Notes: a model not told the origin generated them from the letters alone. A DNA stretch of 64,000 nucleotides from Myxococcus qinghaiensis (GCF_024198215.1 NZ_JAKCFA010000010.1:186001-250000), one strand, 5' to 3'. Shown: positions 32,909 to 41,928, counted from the stretch's first letter. Program-made: numbers and translations.

Positions 32909-35198
32909 AGAGGTTGAAGCCCACGTTGCCCACGGAGATGCTGGGTCCGAAGATGAAGGACCAGCGGCTCGAGTCGATGACGGAGCCGTCGGAGCGGCGG
33001 GTGATGTCGTCCCGGAACTCCCTCGCCACCCACGCCTGCGCTCCCACCGCCGCACCCGGTCCAATGGGCACGCGCAAGCTGAGCCCCATCACCACCGCCA
33101 GCGTCGGCGGGAACTCGATGTCTCCGGACTGGGGAATCAACCCCATCCCCATCAACCCCATCTCGATGCCCAGCAGCCGCTCCTGTCCCTCGCTGTTCAG
33201 GAGCGCCAGGCGCGACACCACGCCGAAGTTCAGGATGAGCTGCCCGCTGGGCTCCGTCGCCCGGTAGAGGCCCGCTGGAATCGTCGCCGTCGTGTACAGC
33301 CGGAAGCGCCCACCACTCACGATGGCCGTCCACTGCGCCGACGGCAGCCCCGAGCGGTCCGACGTGCTCAGCGCATAACGCGACTCGTCCGCCACCAGCG
33401 ACACCTGCACCAGGATCCGGTCGAACTGCGACAGCTGGCCCGGCACCGGAATCGTCCGCGCTTCGCCCTGGGGCCGCAGCAACATCCGCTGCTCCACCCG
33501 GCTCTCCCCTCGCGCCGCGCCGTCCGCCTTGGTGACGTCGATGCGCAGCACGATTTCCTGCGTGCCCTGCTCGGGCTTCAGCCGCTCACGGTGGATGATG
33601 ACCCGACACGAGTTGCGCATCTCGTAGTGGATGCGGTGCGGACGGCTGGGCTCCAGCACCTCGTCCTTGCCCTCCTTGTCCGCGCACACCAACTCCACCA
33701 CGCTCTCGATGCGGATGGGCACGCTCGCCTCGCGCACCGAGCGCTGCACCCGCTCGTTGACGATGAACAGGTCCGTCGTCGCCAGCTCTCCGGGCAGCGT
33801 GGACACCTGATAACCGAAGCGCAGCGACACGAAGCCCCCCGCGGTGGGCTCGCCCTGCACATAGGTCGTCCCGTCGCGCGAGGTGATGCTGTACGCCCCC
33901 GCCACCGGACGCGGCACGAAACGTCCCTGCTCCCCGCTGGAGGCGACAATCAGCTCCGCCGGCCGGTTGATGGGGATGAAGTCGATAGCCCCCTGGTCCG
34001 ACAGCTCCAGGGACGCACGCGGCACCGGCAAGGGCTGCGTCTTCGTCGTGTCCGACGCCACCACGGAGCCCTCCACCCGCGACGTCTGCGCGATGACCGT
34101 CACCTGCTGCTCGGACGTGCCCCCCGTGCGCAGCAGCACATAGACGCCGTCCTGTGCCTTCACCACGCGCTCCACGCGCGCGCGCTGGTCGTTCATCGAC
34201 CACAGCAGCTTGCGCGGGTCGTGCTGACACGAGGTGTCCAGCCGCACCACCATCGCCGCGTTCTCCGCGTCGCGCAGCACCGTGCCCTCCACGGCCGTGA
34301 GCGGACACGCCAGCACCGGCAGCGTCTCCAACAGCACTTGCTCCAGCACCTCGCCCCGCGCGAAGTAGATGCGCGGCGCCAGGCGCAGGCGCAGCGTCAC
34401 GCTCACGTCCACGCCGGGCACGTTGCGCAGCGACACCGTCCCCTCGTTCACCTCACAGCGCACCGGCCCGCAGTCCACCGACGCGAGCGCCTCCGAGTGA
34501 CTCAGCGCCACCGAGCCCGGGCCTCGCGACACATCCACGCCCCCCGACTGGATGAGTGGCTGCGTCAGCACCACGCGGCCCGGACGCAGGCGGAACGTCT
34601 CCGGCGCCACCACGTTGCCCGCCGCATCGTACGTCGTGACGTCCGGTCCATGCCGTCCATGGGGGGGTGTCCAATAGAGCGCCGCGTCCGTGGGCAGCCC
34701 TCGCGCCACCGGCACCGTGCAGCTCGCCGTCCCTCGCTCCGTCGAGGGCGCAAGGCACCGGTCCTGTCCCTCGATGAGCTGGGGCTGGGACTCGCCCCGG
34801 GGCGTTCCGCTCCAGGCGATGCCCACGTGGTCCAGCCCCGTGCCGCGCAGCTCCACGCGGCCCTCGTCTGGAAAGAAGTTCGTACCCGCCGCGTCCACGC
34901 GAGGAAAGGCGCCGGTGGCGATGACGGTGACGCGCTCCTCGGTCGTCTCGCACTGCGCCGCCGAGGGAGCCACCTTCAGCTCCTGGATGCGAGCGTCGTC
35001 CTGGTCCACCCGCTGCGGTGGCTTGAGGGTGCGGCCGTCCGTCGCCAGCGTCCAGCCCGCGCGCAGGGGCCCGCAGACGACCCCCTTCGAGACGACCGGC
35101 ACGCCAGCGCCGCCCTCGGGCACCTGGACGACGGGCGCGGCGGCGGCCAGGCCGCCCACCAGCAGCCATGTGAGACAGAGCGCGCGGACGAATTCCAT
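32907..35198 (-). CDS. Large secreted protein of unknown function
   Basis: 763 aa. Signal peptide ~1-21 (ends GLAAAAP). The bulk is beta-rich with at least eight Cys in loosely spaced pairs and no recognisable catalytic motif. Segments such as FFPDEGRVELRGTGLD, RVVLTQPLIQSGG and ELSDQGAIDFIPINRPAEL suggest serial Ig-like or beta-sandwich modules. The last ~150 residues (GGRFRLYTTATIPAGLYRA, AVVMGLSLRVPIGPGAAVGAQ, ending VGNVGFNL) alternate like outer-membrane beta-strands. It could be a surface or outer-membrane protein with a barrel-like end. Upstream lies the lectin remnant. No operon partner. Confidence 0.65.
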   Translation of the reverse strand: MEFVRALCLTWLLVGGLAAAAPVVQVPEGGAGVPVVSKGVVCGPLRAGWTLATDGRTLKPPQRVDQDDARIQELKVAPSAAQCETTEERVTVIATGAFPRVDAAGTNFFPDEGRVELRGTGLDHVGIAWSGTPRGESQPQLIEGQDRCLAPSTERGTASCTVPVARGLPTDAALYWTPPHGRHGPDVTTYDAAGNVVAPETFRLRPGRVVLTQPLIQSGGVDVSRGPGSVALSHSEALASVDCGPVRCEVNEGTVSLRNVPGVDVSVTLRLRLAPRIYFARGEVLEQVLLETLPVLACPLTAVEGTVLRDAENAAMVVRLDTSCQHDPRKLLWSMNDQRARVERVVKAQDGVYVLLRTGGTSEQQVTVIAQTSRVEGSVVASDTTKTQPLPVPRASLELSDQGAIDFIPINRPAELIVASSGEQGRFVPRPVAGAYSITSRDGTTYVQGEPTAGGFVSLRFGYQVSTLPGELATTDLFIVNERVQRSVREASVPIRIESVVELVCADKEGKDEVLEPSRPHRIHYEMRNSCRVIIHRERLKPEQGTQEIVLRIDVTKADGAARGESRVEQRMLLRPQGEARTIPVPGQLSQFDRILVQVSLVADESRYALSTSDRSGLPSAQWTAIVSGGRFRLYTTATIPAGLYRATEPSGQLILNFGVVSRLALLNSEGQERLLGIEMGLMGMGLIPQSGDIEFPPTLAVVMGLSLRVPIGPGAAVGAQAWVAREFRDDITRRSDGSVIDSSRWSFIFGPSISVGNVGFNL

Positions 35199-35256
35199 CC
35201 CCCCGTTAAACAGCGAGGAAGGGCACCAGCGTCAAGCACCGTGTGCCCCTGCTCGC

Positions 35257-35508
35257 TCAGGTTGACACGCGACGTGCGGTCCCCTGAGCACCCAGGGTCC
35301 GCGAGCGAAGGACCCAAGGCGACCAGAGGTTGTACTCCCACTTCTGCCGCGCGCCGCCGTTGCGCTCGGAGAGCTGCACGCGCGCCGTGGGTGATGACGC
35401 CGCCCTCGATGTCGAGGCACAGCCCGCCAATGCCCTTGATGGCCGCGTCGGGCATGTGCCACTGCTGCGCGCCGGAGCCGTGAATCCGCACCACCCTGCC
35501 CGGTGTCG
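35257..35508 (-). pseudogene. Frameshifted remnant of a ricin-type (QxW) lectin domain
   Basis: Directly after the EamA transporter stop codon the minus strand encodes VRIHGSGAQQWHMPD and GIGGLCLDIEGGVITHG in one frame. It continues in another frame as RVQLSERNGGARQKWEYNLW until a stop at 35257-35259. Together these read as a beta-trefoil lectin repeat (QxW, GxCLD, VQL...NGG..QKW). The switch falls in a GCGCGC-type run at about 35374-35385 and is explained by loss of two bases. There is no start region: the fragment abuts the transporter gene. It is therefore probably a dead 3' fragment, or a sequencing error in a GC run. Confidence 0.6.
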
Positions 35509-36468
35509 TCAGCGCTTCTTGCGCGTCAGCAGCACGACGGCGCCGAGAATGGCGGCCATGGCGACCCAGGACTGGGCGCTCATCGACTCGCCCGCGAACA
35601 CGACGCCCAGCAGCACCGCCACCACCGGGTTGACGTACGCGTAGCTGGTGGCCACGGAGGGGCTCGTGTGGCGCATCAGATAGCCATACGCGGTGTAGCC
35701 CACCAGCGAGCCGAAGGTGACCAGGTACGCGAAGGCCGCGAGCGCTCGTGCCTCCGGCATGGCCGCCAACTGCTCGCCGCGCAGGAGGCCGAAGGTCAGC
35801 ATCAGCGCGCCCCCGCACAGCATCTGCGCCGCGGGCGCCATCATCCCCTGCGGCATGGGCATGCGGCGCGCGAGCACGGAGCCCAGCGCCCAGCTCATCG
35901 GCGACATCAACAGGGCCAGCGTGGCCCACCCGCCGCCGCCCAGCTTGCCCCCGAAGTTGAGCAGGACGATGCCGCCAAACCCCACCGCCAGCCCCCAGCG
36001 CTCCAGCTTTCCGGGCCACTGGCCGAACAGTCCGCCAAACAGCGCCGACCACATGGGCAGGCTGCCCACCACCAGCGCCGCGACACCGGAGGGCACCCAC
36101 TGCTGCGCGAAGACGAGCGCCCCGTTGCCCACACCGAGCAGCAGCAGTCCCACCACCGCGCTCGCGCCCCACTGCCGCGCCGTGGGCACCGGCGAACCCT
36201 TGAGCCACATCACCCCGAACAGCAGCGCGCCCGCCAACAGGAAGCGCGTCCCCGAGGCCAGGAACGGCGGCATGCCACCCTGGAGTACCCAGCGGATGGC
36301 CAGATAGGTGGAGCCCCAAACGAGGTACAGCGTCACCAGGCACAGCAGGATGCGACCTCGCTGGGCGCCCGCCTGGAGCGCGTCACCGGGGACAGGGGGC
36401 GCGACGGAGGAGAGGGCGGGGGTGGAGGGCGGCGTGGACAGGGACGAAGCGGCGGACGATGCGGACAC
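35509..36468 (-). CDS. EamA/DMT-superfamily transporter
   Basis: 319 aa from GTG 36468 with ten predicted membrane helices and two EamA repeats. The first repeat begins LYLVWGSTYLAIRW, typical of the YedA/RhaT branch; the second contains YLVTFGSLVGYTAYGYLMRH and ATSYAYVNPVVAVLLGV, a family hallmark. It ends RKKR, a cytosolic positive tail. Role: export or exchange of small metabolites across the inner membrane; the substrate is not predictable. ATG 36516 is an alternative start, adding 16 residues. Divergent from hrcA. Confidence 0.88.
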   Translation of the reverse strand: MSASSAASSLSTPPSTPALSSVAPPVPGDALQAGAQRGRILLCLVTLYLVWGSTYLAIRWVLQGGMPPFLASGTRFLLAGALLFGVMWLKGSPVPTARQWGASAVVGLLLLGVGNGALVFAQQWVPSGVAALVVGSLPMWSALFGGLFGQWPGKLERWGLAVGFGGIVLLNFGGKLGGGGWATLALLMSPMSWALGSVLARRMPMPQGMMAPAAQMLCGGALMLTFGLLRGEQLAAMPEARALAAFAYLVTFGSLVGYTAYGYLMRHTSPSVATSYAYVNPVVAVLLGVVFAGESMSAQSWVAMAAILGAVVLLTRKKR

Positions 36469-36754
36469 GGTGGCGCGGCTTGTAGCGTCCGCCCTCCCCG
36501 TGGGCCATGTGCGCATTGCCGTACCCCACAGTGGCTGGAGCCGTCGGGCGGTACAGTGCGGGTGCACGTCAGGTGGGATGCGGGAGTGCCTGCTCGGCTC
36601 CCTGGCGGGTGTGAGCCAGGGCGGGGACCACCCTTTGTCCGCCTGTCTCCTTCCGACGTGGATTGAACCCCCGGACGCGCTTTCTTACACTTGGGTCTCG
36701 TGGAGCGCTCGCGGCGCCGTGGCTGGCCGCATGCTCCAGAGTGAGAGCGCCTGG

Positions 36755-37789
36755 ATGTCGTCCGAAGAGCTGGGTGAACGCGAGAAGGAAGTCCTCCGGG
36801 CGGTGGTGCAGGAGTACATCTCCACGGGCGGGCCGGTGGGGAGTCAGCAGCTCGCCCGCCGCCCCGGATTCGAGGTCTCCTCGGCAACGATGCGCAACGT
36901 CCTGGCGGACCTGGAGGAGCTGGGGTTCCTGGAGAAGCCTCATACGTCGGCCGGCCGGGTACCCACCGACGCGGGCTACCGCTTCTACGTGGACACGCTC
37001 GTCAAGCTGAAGGACCCCACGCCGAGAGACCGTGAGCTCATCCACGCGGGCCTCTTCCATGACGCGAACCTGGAGGAGGTGCTGGGCGATGCCAGCCGGC
37101 TTCTCCACTCGCTGACGCGACACGCGGGCGTCGTCGTCACGCCCCGGCCCGAGTCGGCGGTGTTCCGTCGCATCGAGTTCGTCCGCCTGCGCGAGGACCG
37201 CGTGCTCGCCATCCTGGTGGGGCAGAGCGGGCAGGTGCACAACAAGGCCATCACCGTCGACTTCCCCATCACCTCGGACGAGCTGATGCGGGCGAGCAAC
37301 TACCTGTCGGAGCTGCTGCACGAGGTGCCGCTGGAGGAGGCGCGCGAGCGCATCCGCTCGGAGATGGACCAGGAGCAGGCGCTCTACAACGCGCTGACGG
37401 CGAAGGCGCTCAAGCTGGGCGCGGCGGCCACGGACCTGCCGACGACGGAGCGCGTGCTCATCCAGGGGACGAACTCCTTCCTGGAGCAGCCGGAGTTCGC
37501 GGACGTGGAGCGCATGCGCGCGCTCTTCAAGACGCTGGATGAGAAGCACCGCCTGCTGTCGCTGCTGGACCAGGTGCAGCGCGCCAACGAGATGCAGATC
37601 TTCATTGGCGCGGAGAGTGACTTCTCCGCCGCTGGCGACGTGTCCGTCATCGCGAGCCCCTACGGCAACCAGGAGCAGGTGCTCGGCACGGTGGGCGTCA
37701 TCGGCCCCACGCGCATGGACTACCGCCGCGTGATTCCGCTGGTGAACTTCACCGCGCAGGTGCTCTCGCGCGTGCTGGAGAAGGTGTAG
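36755..37789 (+). CDS. hrcA: Heat-inducible transcription repressor HrcA
   Basis: 344 aa from ATG 36755, the usual length. The winged-helix N-terminus shows LGEREKEVLRAVVQEYI, GPVGSQQLARR and SSATMRNVLADLEELGFLEKPHTSAGRVPT, a signature stretch of HrcA. The GAF-like core and C-terminus contain LVGQSGQVHNKAI, the IFIGAESDFS region, ASPYGNQEQVLGTVGVIGPTRMDY and IPLVNFTAQVLSRVLE. HrcA represses groE/dnaK-class chaperone operons by binding CIRCE, and is folded by GroEL. No CIRCE (TTAGCACTC-N9-GAGTGCTAA) was seen upstream and grpE/dnaK do not follow, so it stands alone here. ATG 36731 is a possible earlier start. An 11-bp hairpin follows the stop codon. Confidence 0.96.
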   Translation: MSSEELGEREKEVLRAVVQEYISTGGPVGSQQLARRPGFEVSSATMRNVLADLEELGFLEKPHTSAGRVPTDAGYRFYVDTLVKLKDPTPRDRELIHAGLFHDANLEEVLGDASRLLHSLTRHAGVVVTPRPESAVFRRIEFVRLREDRVLAILVGQSGQVHNKAITVDFPITSDELMRASNYLSELLHEVPLEEARERIRSEMDQEQALYNALTAKALKLGAAATDLPTTERVLIQGTNSFLEQPEFADVERMRALFKTLDEKHRLLSLLDQVQRANEMQIFIGAESDFSAAGDVSVIASPYGNQEQVLGTVGVIGPTRMDYRRVIPLVNFTAQVLSRVLEKV

Positions 37790-37800
37790 CCCGCGTCACT

Positions 37801-37827
37801 CCGCGCGGAGGGGATACCTCCGCGCGG
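37801..37827 (+). terminator. Strong hairpin after hrcA
   Basis: Perfect 11-bp stem CCGCGCGGAGG / CCTCCGCGCGG with a 5-nt GGATA loop, 12 bp after the hrcA stop. No T-run, but by far the most stable structure in the gap. Probably the hrcA terminator. Confidence 0.65.
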
Positions 37828-37886
37828 TGCCGTGGGTGAACGACGCCGCGCGGGTGTCGTCTCGAATGACGAAGATGGTGCGGTGC

Positions 37887-38018
37887 GCCTCACTCGGCGA
37901 CGGAGCGGGCGCCCTCGCGGAGGACGTCACCCGGCAGGGTCGCTCGCCTCACTTGGTGACGGCGAGGGCACCATCGCGGAGGCCGTCACCCGACGGTGTA
38001 ACTCGCCTCACTCCGCGC
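37887..38018. repeat. 59-bp direct repeat, two copies plus a partial third
   Basis: Units begin GCCTCACT at 37887, 37946 and 38005, an exact 59-bp period. Copies one and two share GCCTCACT.GG.GACGG..., TCGCGGAGG.CGTCACCCG and CTC ends, about 80 % identical. The third is cut short because it runs into the end of the surface-protein gene (stop at 38008-38010). It fills most of the gap between hrcA and that gene. Each unit contains short inverted segments (GTCACC/GGTGAC) that could fold. Confidence 0.75.
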
Positions 38019-40887
38019 GAGTGGCCTGTAGCTCTCGCTCGCCGCCGTCGCGCCGCACCTGGAGCCGCACCGGTGTGCCGGGCGCGCCTCTGGTGCGTGC
38101 CTCCGCTTCCATCCTGTCGCGCACCACGAGGCCGTCCACCGCGAGGAGCCGGTCGCCCACCACCACACCCGCGCGCGCGGCGGGTCCGTCCGGCGTCAGC
38201 CATGCCACGGCCACCTGTCCACGCTCCTCGCTGAAGCCCGCGCCCACCGTGCCCGGAGACGCGCGGCGCGGGGACACCGTCACGTCACCCAGGTCCGAGG
38301 CCTCCGCCTCCGTCACCTTCACGGGGTGCGTCTCCACGCGTCCCTCGGGCGGCATCAACCGCACCGTGTGCGGACCGGGCCTGACGTCTTCCAGGCGGAA
38401 GCGGCCGTCCGCGCCAGTGACGGTGTCGGGCTTCGCGGACACGGCGCGGTCCAGGAACACCGCCACGCCCGCCGCGGGCCCACCCCCCCGACTCCACACC
38501 GCGCGCCCGATGATGGAGGCCGCGCCTCCCGTCGTGAGCGGCACCTCCACAGTCGCGCTGCCGCCCGGCTCCAACGCCACCCGCGCCGAGCCCGTGCGTC
38601 CGTCATGCGTCTGCACGTGCACCTTCACCACCTGTCCGGGCGCGTCCCTCATCTCGAAGGTGTCACCGCTGAAGCGCCGCGCTGACGGGGCGAGGGGTTC
38701 CCACGGCAGCTCCTCGCCGTTGTCCTCCGTCAGCCGCAACGTGAAGCCCTCGGGCACCGCGCCACCACGCGCCACCACCTTGCCGCGCAGGTGGGCCGCG
38801 GGCTGAAGGCGCAGGTCCACCAGGCCCTGGCCCTCGCGCACCGAAGGCACTCGCACCACGCGACCTCCGTTGTGGGCCACCAGTTCTTCCAGTGGCGGTG
38901 CTCCCGAGGGACGCGTGGGGATTGCGAACGTGCCGTCCTCGTCCGCTCGCACGCGCATGGTGAAGGGCATGTTGCCTCCCTGCACGGCCGCCACCACCGC
39001 GAAGGGACTGGGCGCGCCGGAGGGCTCGCGCACCGTGCCGGAGATGCCGCGCTCCTCCACGAGCACCAGGTCCTGCTGCACGGCGCTGCCCGCGTTCACC
39101 GTCACGCTCGGGTCGTCGTCTTGAAAGTAGATGAAGCGAGCGCGCGGCAGCACCGCGGTGAGCTGGTACACGCCCGCCGGCAATTCCAGCTGATACAGGC
39201 CCGCCGCGTCCGTCTCCGCCCATGCCAGGTCCGACGTGCCACCCGGAGCGCCGCGTGGCACCGCGCGCACCACGGCGGGCTCGGACAGGGGCTCGCCCGA
39301 GGCCTGCGTCACGCGTCCCTGCACCATGCCGGACTCCGTCAGCGTCAGGTCCACGCGCGTGCGCACGCCGGCCTTCAGCGTCTCCACGCGGCTCGTCCAG
39401 CCCTGCGAGCCATCTCTGCGCGCGCGCACCGCAGTGGGGCCCGGTACCAGCCCGCTCAGCGTGTACGCGCCTTGCGTGTCCGTGCGCGTGGTGCTCGCGG
39501 CGCCTCCGCCCGTGCGCGGCTGGGCGCGGACCTCCGCCCCCTCCACCGGCTTCCCCTGGGGATTGAGCACGACGCCTTCGACTTCGGCCGTGGCCGGCTC
39601 CAGCTTCACATCGAGCTTCGCGGGCGCCCCCTCGCTCACCACCACTCCCTCATGCGTGGCCCTCGCGAAGCCCCGCGCCCGCACCGTCACGTCGTACTCA
39701 CCGGGCGGCAGGGCCAGCTGGTAGAGGCCCTCGCCGCTGGACGTCGTGCCGCCCAGCACTCCCTCGGCCCCCGAGGACCTGACGACCAACTCCGCGTCGC
39801 GCACCGGCGCGCCATCCCCCGCCGACACCACCTGCCCGGTCAGCCCGCTCGCCGCGACCAGCCTCACGGTGAGGCCGCGCAGCGTCTGGCCCGGAGCCAC
39901 GAACAGCGTGCCGGGCACGCGGCCCAGGGTGTTGCCATGTCGCGCGGTCACCACCCAGTCACCTCCGCCCACCTCGAGCGCGAAGCCGCCGCCCTCGCTG
40001 GTGGCGGTGTTCACGGGCTCCCTCCCTCCCGACGCCGTCACCTGCGCGCCGGAGACGGGCTGGCCCTGCGCGTCCACGACGAAGCCCTCCAGCGTGCCCG
40101 CGCCCCACAGCCCCACCACCAGCTCTCCCTGCTGGGGAACATGGAGGAAGCGCAGCGTGCGGCGGCTGTAGCCCGGTGCCTCGGCTGTGAGGCCATAGCG
40201 GCCCGGAGCCAGTCCGGAGAACTGGAACTGGCCGCGCCCGTCGCTCGTCGCCGTCACGGCCTCCTCGGGCATCGTCGCGGGCTCCGCCCAGGCGATGGCG
40301 GCTCCGGGATACGGATGGAGCGTCACCTCCGCCAGCGGCACCGGCTCGCCGCCTTTCTCCTCCACCGTGCGGCCCTGGAGCGTCACACCCGCGCTCAGCG
40401 TCAGCTCGACGGACGTCTCCGACTCACCCGAGGGGCGCGTGGCCTCGCGGCGCGCGGGCGCGTGGCCCTGCGCGCGCGCGGACAACAGGTAGTCGCCGGG
40501 TCGGGTCGGCAGTCGCAGCGTGCCGTCCTCGGCCGTGACGCCCTCGCGCGCGAGCCGCCAGGAGTACGGTGAGGTATCGGCGCGGTTCACCGCCTCATTG
40601 CGCCAGGCCCGCACACTCGCGCCCGACACCGGACCCGAGGGCCCCACCACCCGCACCACGAAGGCGCCTTCCTCGTCGGTCGCGGGCTCGTCGCGAGCCG
40701 TCGTGGCCGACACGGGCTCGGCGCGCGCGGCCAGACCTCCGGCGTTGGCGGTGGGGCTCGCGCGGAGCTCCGAGGGCGTCGGGTGGGAGGGCGCGCCGGG
40801 CCTCGGCACGCGGAACCAGAGCAGCAGCATCGCGCCAATGGCGAGCAGGGCGGCGAAGAAGAGGGGACGGTGGGACCGCAGGCGCAT
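38008..40887 (-). CDS. Surface protein with multiple carboxypeptidase-regulatory-like (Ig) repeats and a C-terminal PDZ domain
   Basis: 959 aa. N-terminal membrane anchor or uncleaved signal (~8-26, FFAALLAIGAMLLLWF), then a Pro/Ala linker. Eight or nine CarboxypepD_reg-like beta-sandwiches of ~80-90 aa follow, each with a LxGxV...G.PVxGAxV... DGxFxLxxLxPGxYxL pattern (for example GRGQFQFSGLAPGRYGLTAE, AGLYQLELPAGVYQLTA, ADGRFRLEDVRPGPHTV). The last ~80 residues are a PDZ domain (AWLTPDGPAARAGVVVGDRLLAVDG). No protease domain is present. Likely an extracytoplasmic scaffold or adhesion protein; PDZ domains usually bind C-termini of other proteins. No obvious operon partner. Confidence 0.85.
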   Translation of the reverse strand: MRLRSHRPLFFAALLAIGAMLLLWFRVPRPGAPSHPTPSELRASPTANAGGLAARAEPVSATTARDEPATDEEGAFVVRVVGPSGPVSGASVRAWRNEAVNRADTSPYSWRLAREGVTAEDGTLRLPTRPGDYLLSARAQGHAPARREATRPSGESETSVELTLSAGVTLQGRTVEEKGGEPVPLAEVTLHPYPGAAIAWAEPATMPEEAVTATSDGRGQFQFSGLAPGRYGLTAEAPGYSRRTLRFLHVPQQGELVVGLWGAGTLEGFVVDAQGQPVSGAQVTASGGREPVNTATSEGGGFALEVGGGDWVVTARHGNTLGRVPGTLFVAPGQTLRGLTVRLVAASGLTGQVVSAGDGAPVRDAELVVRSSGAEGVLGGTTSSGEGLYQLALPPGEYDVTVRARGFARATHEGVVVSEGAPAKLDVKLEPATAEVEGVVLNPQGKPVEGAEVRAQPRTGGGAASTTRTDTQGAYTLSGLVPGPTAVRARRDGSQGWTSRVETLKAGVRTRVDLTLTESGMVQGRVTQASGEPLSEPAVVRAVPRGAPGGTSDLAWAETDAAGLYQLELPAGVYQLTAVLPRARFIYFQDDDPSVTVNAGSAVQQDLVLVEERGISGTVREPSGAPSPFAVVAAVQGGNMPFTMRVRADEDGTFAIPTRPSGAPPLEELVAHNGGRVVRVPSVREGQGLVDLRLQPAAHLRGKVVARGGAVPEGFTLRLTEDNGEELPWEPLAPSARRFSGDTFEMRDAPGQVVKVHVQTHDGRTGSARVALEPGGSATVEVPLTTGGAASIIGRAVWSRGGGPAAGVAVFLDRAVSAKPDTVTGADGRFRLEDVRPGPHTVRLMPPEGRVETHPVKVTEAEASDLGDVTVSPRRASPGTVGAGFSEERGQVAVAWLTPDGPAARAGVVVGDRLLAVDGLVVRDRMEAEARTRGAPGTPVRLQVRRDGGERELQATRAE

Positions 40888-40941
40888 GTTGGCTCGTCCT
40901 CGTGAGGACGCCAGCGTAGGCCAGCCTGGGTCATTTCGGAA

Positions 40942-41913
40942 TTAGGCGGGCGCGGGGGCGTAGACGCGCAGGGCCGCGGGGGCCACCTCGAAGCGCATGG
41001 GCGTCAGGCCGACGAGCTCCCCGTCCGCGTTGACTTCCTGCGGCGGAGTCGCCTCCACGTACAGCCGCACGGCGCGCAGCGCGGTGACGGCGGGGTTCTC
41101 CCCATGCTCCCCGCTGCGCACCGCCAGCGCCACCCGCGCGAGCGTGGCCAGGTCCTGGAGCTGTCCCAGGCCCGTGCCGTCCCGGCCGGAGGTCGCCGAG
41201 GGCGCGGAGACGGCGTAGACGTGCAGCCGCCGGTCATCCAGGCGCGCGTCGGGAGCCACCATGTTTCCAGCGCCGTGGTACAGCCCGTTGCCCACCACGA
41301 GCTGCAGCACGTCCAGCTCCAGCTCCTGGTCATCCGCCTTGATGCGGATGCGGAAGGGGCGCAGGTCCTTCACCTCCGCGGCGGCGGCCACCGGATAGGC
41401 CAGCTTGCCCGCCCGCTGCTTCAGCTCCTTCGTCAGCCGCCGGGCAATCGCCGAGGCCAGTCCCAGGCTCGCCGCGTTGAGGAACGGCCGCCCGTTGGCC
41501 AGGCCTACGTCCACGCGCGCGGTGTAGCCCCGGGCGATGACGTCACACGCGGCCTCCACGTCGGGCTCAATCCCCAGCGAGCGCGCGAAGTCGTTGCCGG
41601 TGCCCAGCGGCAGCACGCCCAGCGTCACGTCGCGTCCCAGCAGGTGTCCCACCACGCCGCTCAGGGTGCCGTCTCCGCCGCCGACGATGATGCGGCGGGT
41701 GCCTTTGCCCAGCACCTGCTCCAGCACGCGGCGCAGCCGTCCGCTTTTCGACAGCGCGTGGCTCTCCGCCAGCAGGACACCGCGCGAGGCGAGGGCCTCC
41801 CGGGCGCGCGCATAGGCCTCGCGGCCCGAGCGCGACTGCGTGTTGACCACCAGGGCCGCGGGCCCGTCGTCCGGGGCCAGCCGGCGTGGAGGCTCGATGA
41901 GCGCGGGTTCCAG
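40942..41913 (-). CDS. Diacylglycerol kinase-family lipid kinase (YegS/BmrU-like)
   Basis: 323 aa from the proposed start. DAGK catalytic domain: ALVVNTQSRSGREAYARARE at the N-terminus, the nucleotide-binding GGGDGTLSGVVGHLLG and LPLGTGNDFARSLG, then NAASLGLASAIARRL, VGNGLYHGAGNMVAP and the C-terminal PPQEVNADGELVG motif. Role: ATP-dependent phosphorylation of diacylglycerol or a related lipid at the inner membrane. Start is unusual: AAGGAGGAGG (41919-41928) lies 5-8 bases before a CTG codon at 41913, and no ATG/GTG/TTG is correctly placed. The frame is open to ATG 42039, but those 42 extra residues look non-coding. Treat 41913 as likely and 42039 as the alternative. Confidence 0.88.
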   Translation of the reverse strand: MEPALIEPPRRLAPDDGPAALVVNTQSRSGREAYARAREALASRGVLLAESHALSKSGRLRRVLEQVLGKGTRRIIVGGGDGTLSGVVGHLLGRDVTLGVLPLGTGNDFARSLGIEPDVEAACDVIARGYTARVDVGLANGRPFLNAASLGLASAIARRLTKELKQRAGKLAYPVAAAAEVKDLRPFRIRIKADDQELELDVLQLVVGNGLYHGAGNMVAPDARLDDRRLHVYAVSAPSATSGRDGTGLGQLQDLATLARVALAVRSGEHGENPAVTALRAVRLYVEATPPQEVNADGELVGLTPMRFEVAPAALRVYAPAPA

Positions 41914-41918
41914 GGGGA

Positions 41919-41928
41919 CCTCCTCCTT
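41919..41928 (-). promoter_or_regulatory. Near-perfect Shine-Dalgarno before a CTG codon
   Basis: AAGGAGGAGG on the minus strand, complementary to the 16S 3' end, 5 bases (from its end) or 8 bases (from AAGGAGG) before CTG 41911-41913. It is the strongest ribosome binding site near the lipid kinase gene and argues for a non-canonical start there. Confidence 0.6.

Noticed and set aside
36308..36754. Extension of the HrcA frame upstream to 36308
   Set aside because: The extra residues lack HrcA similarity; the family start MSSEELGE begins at 36755.
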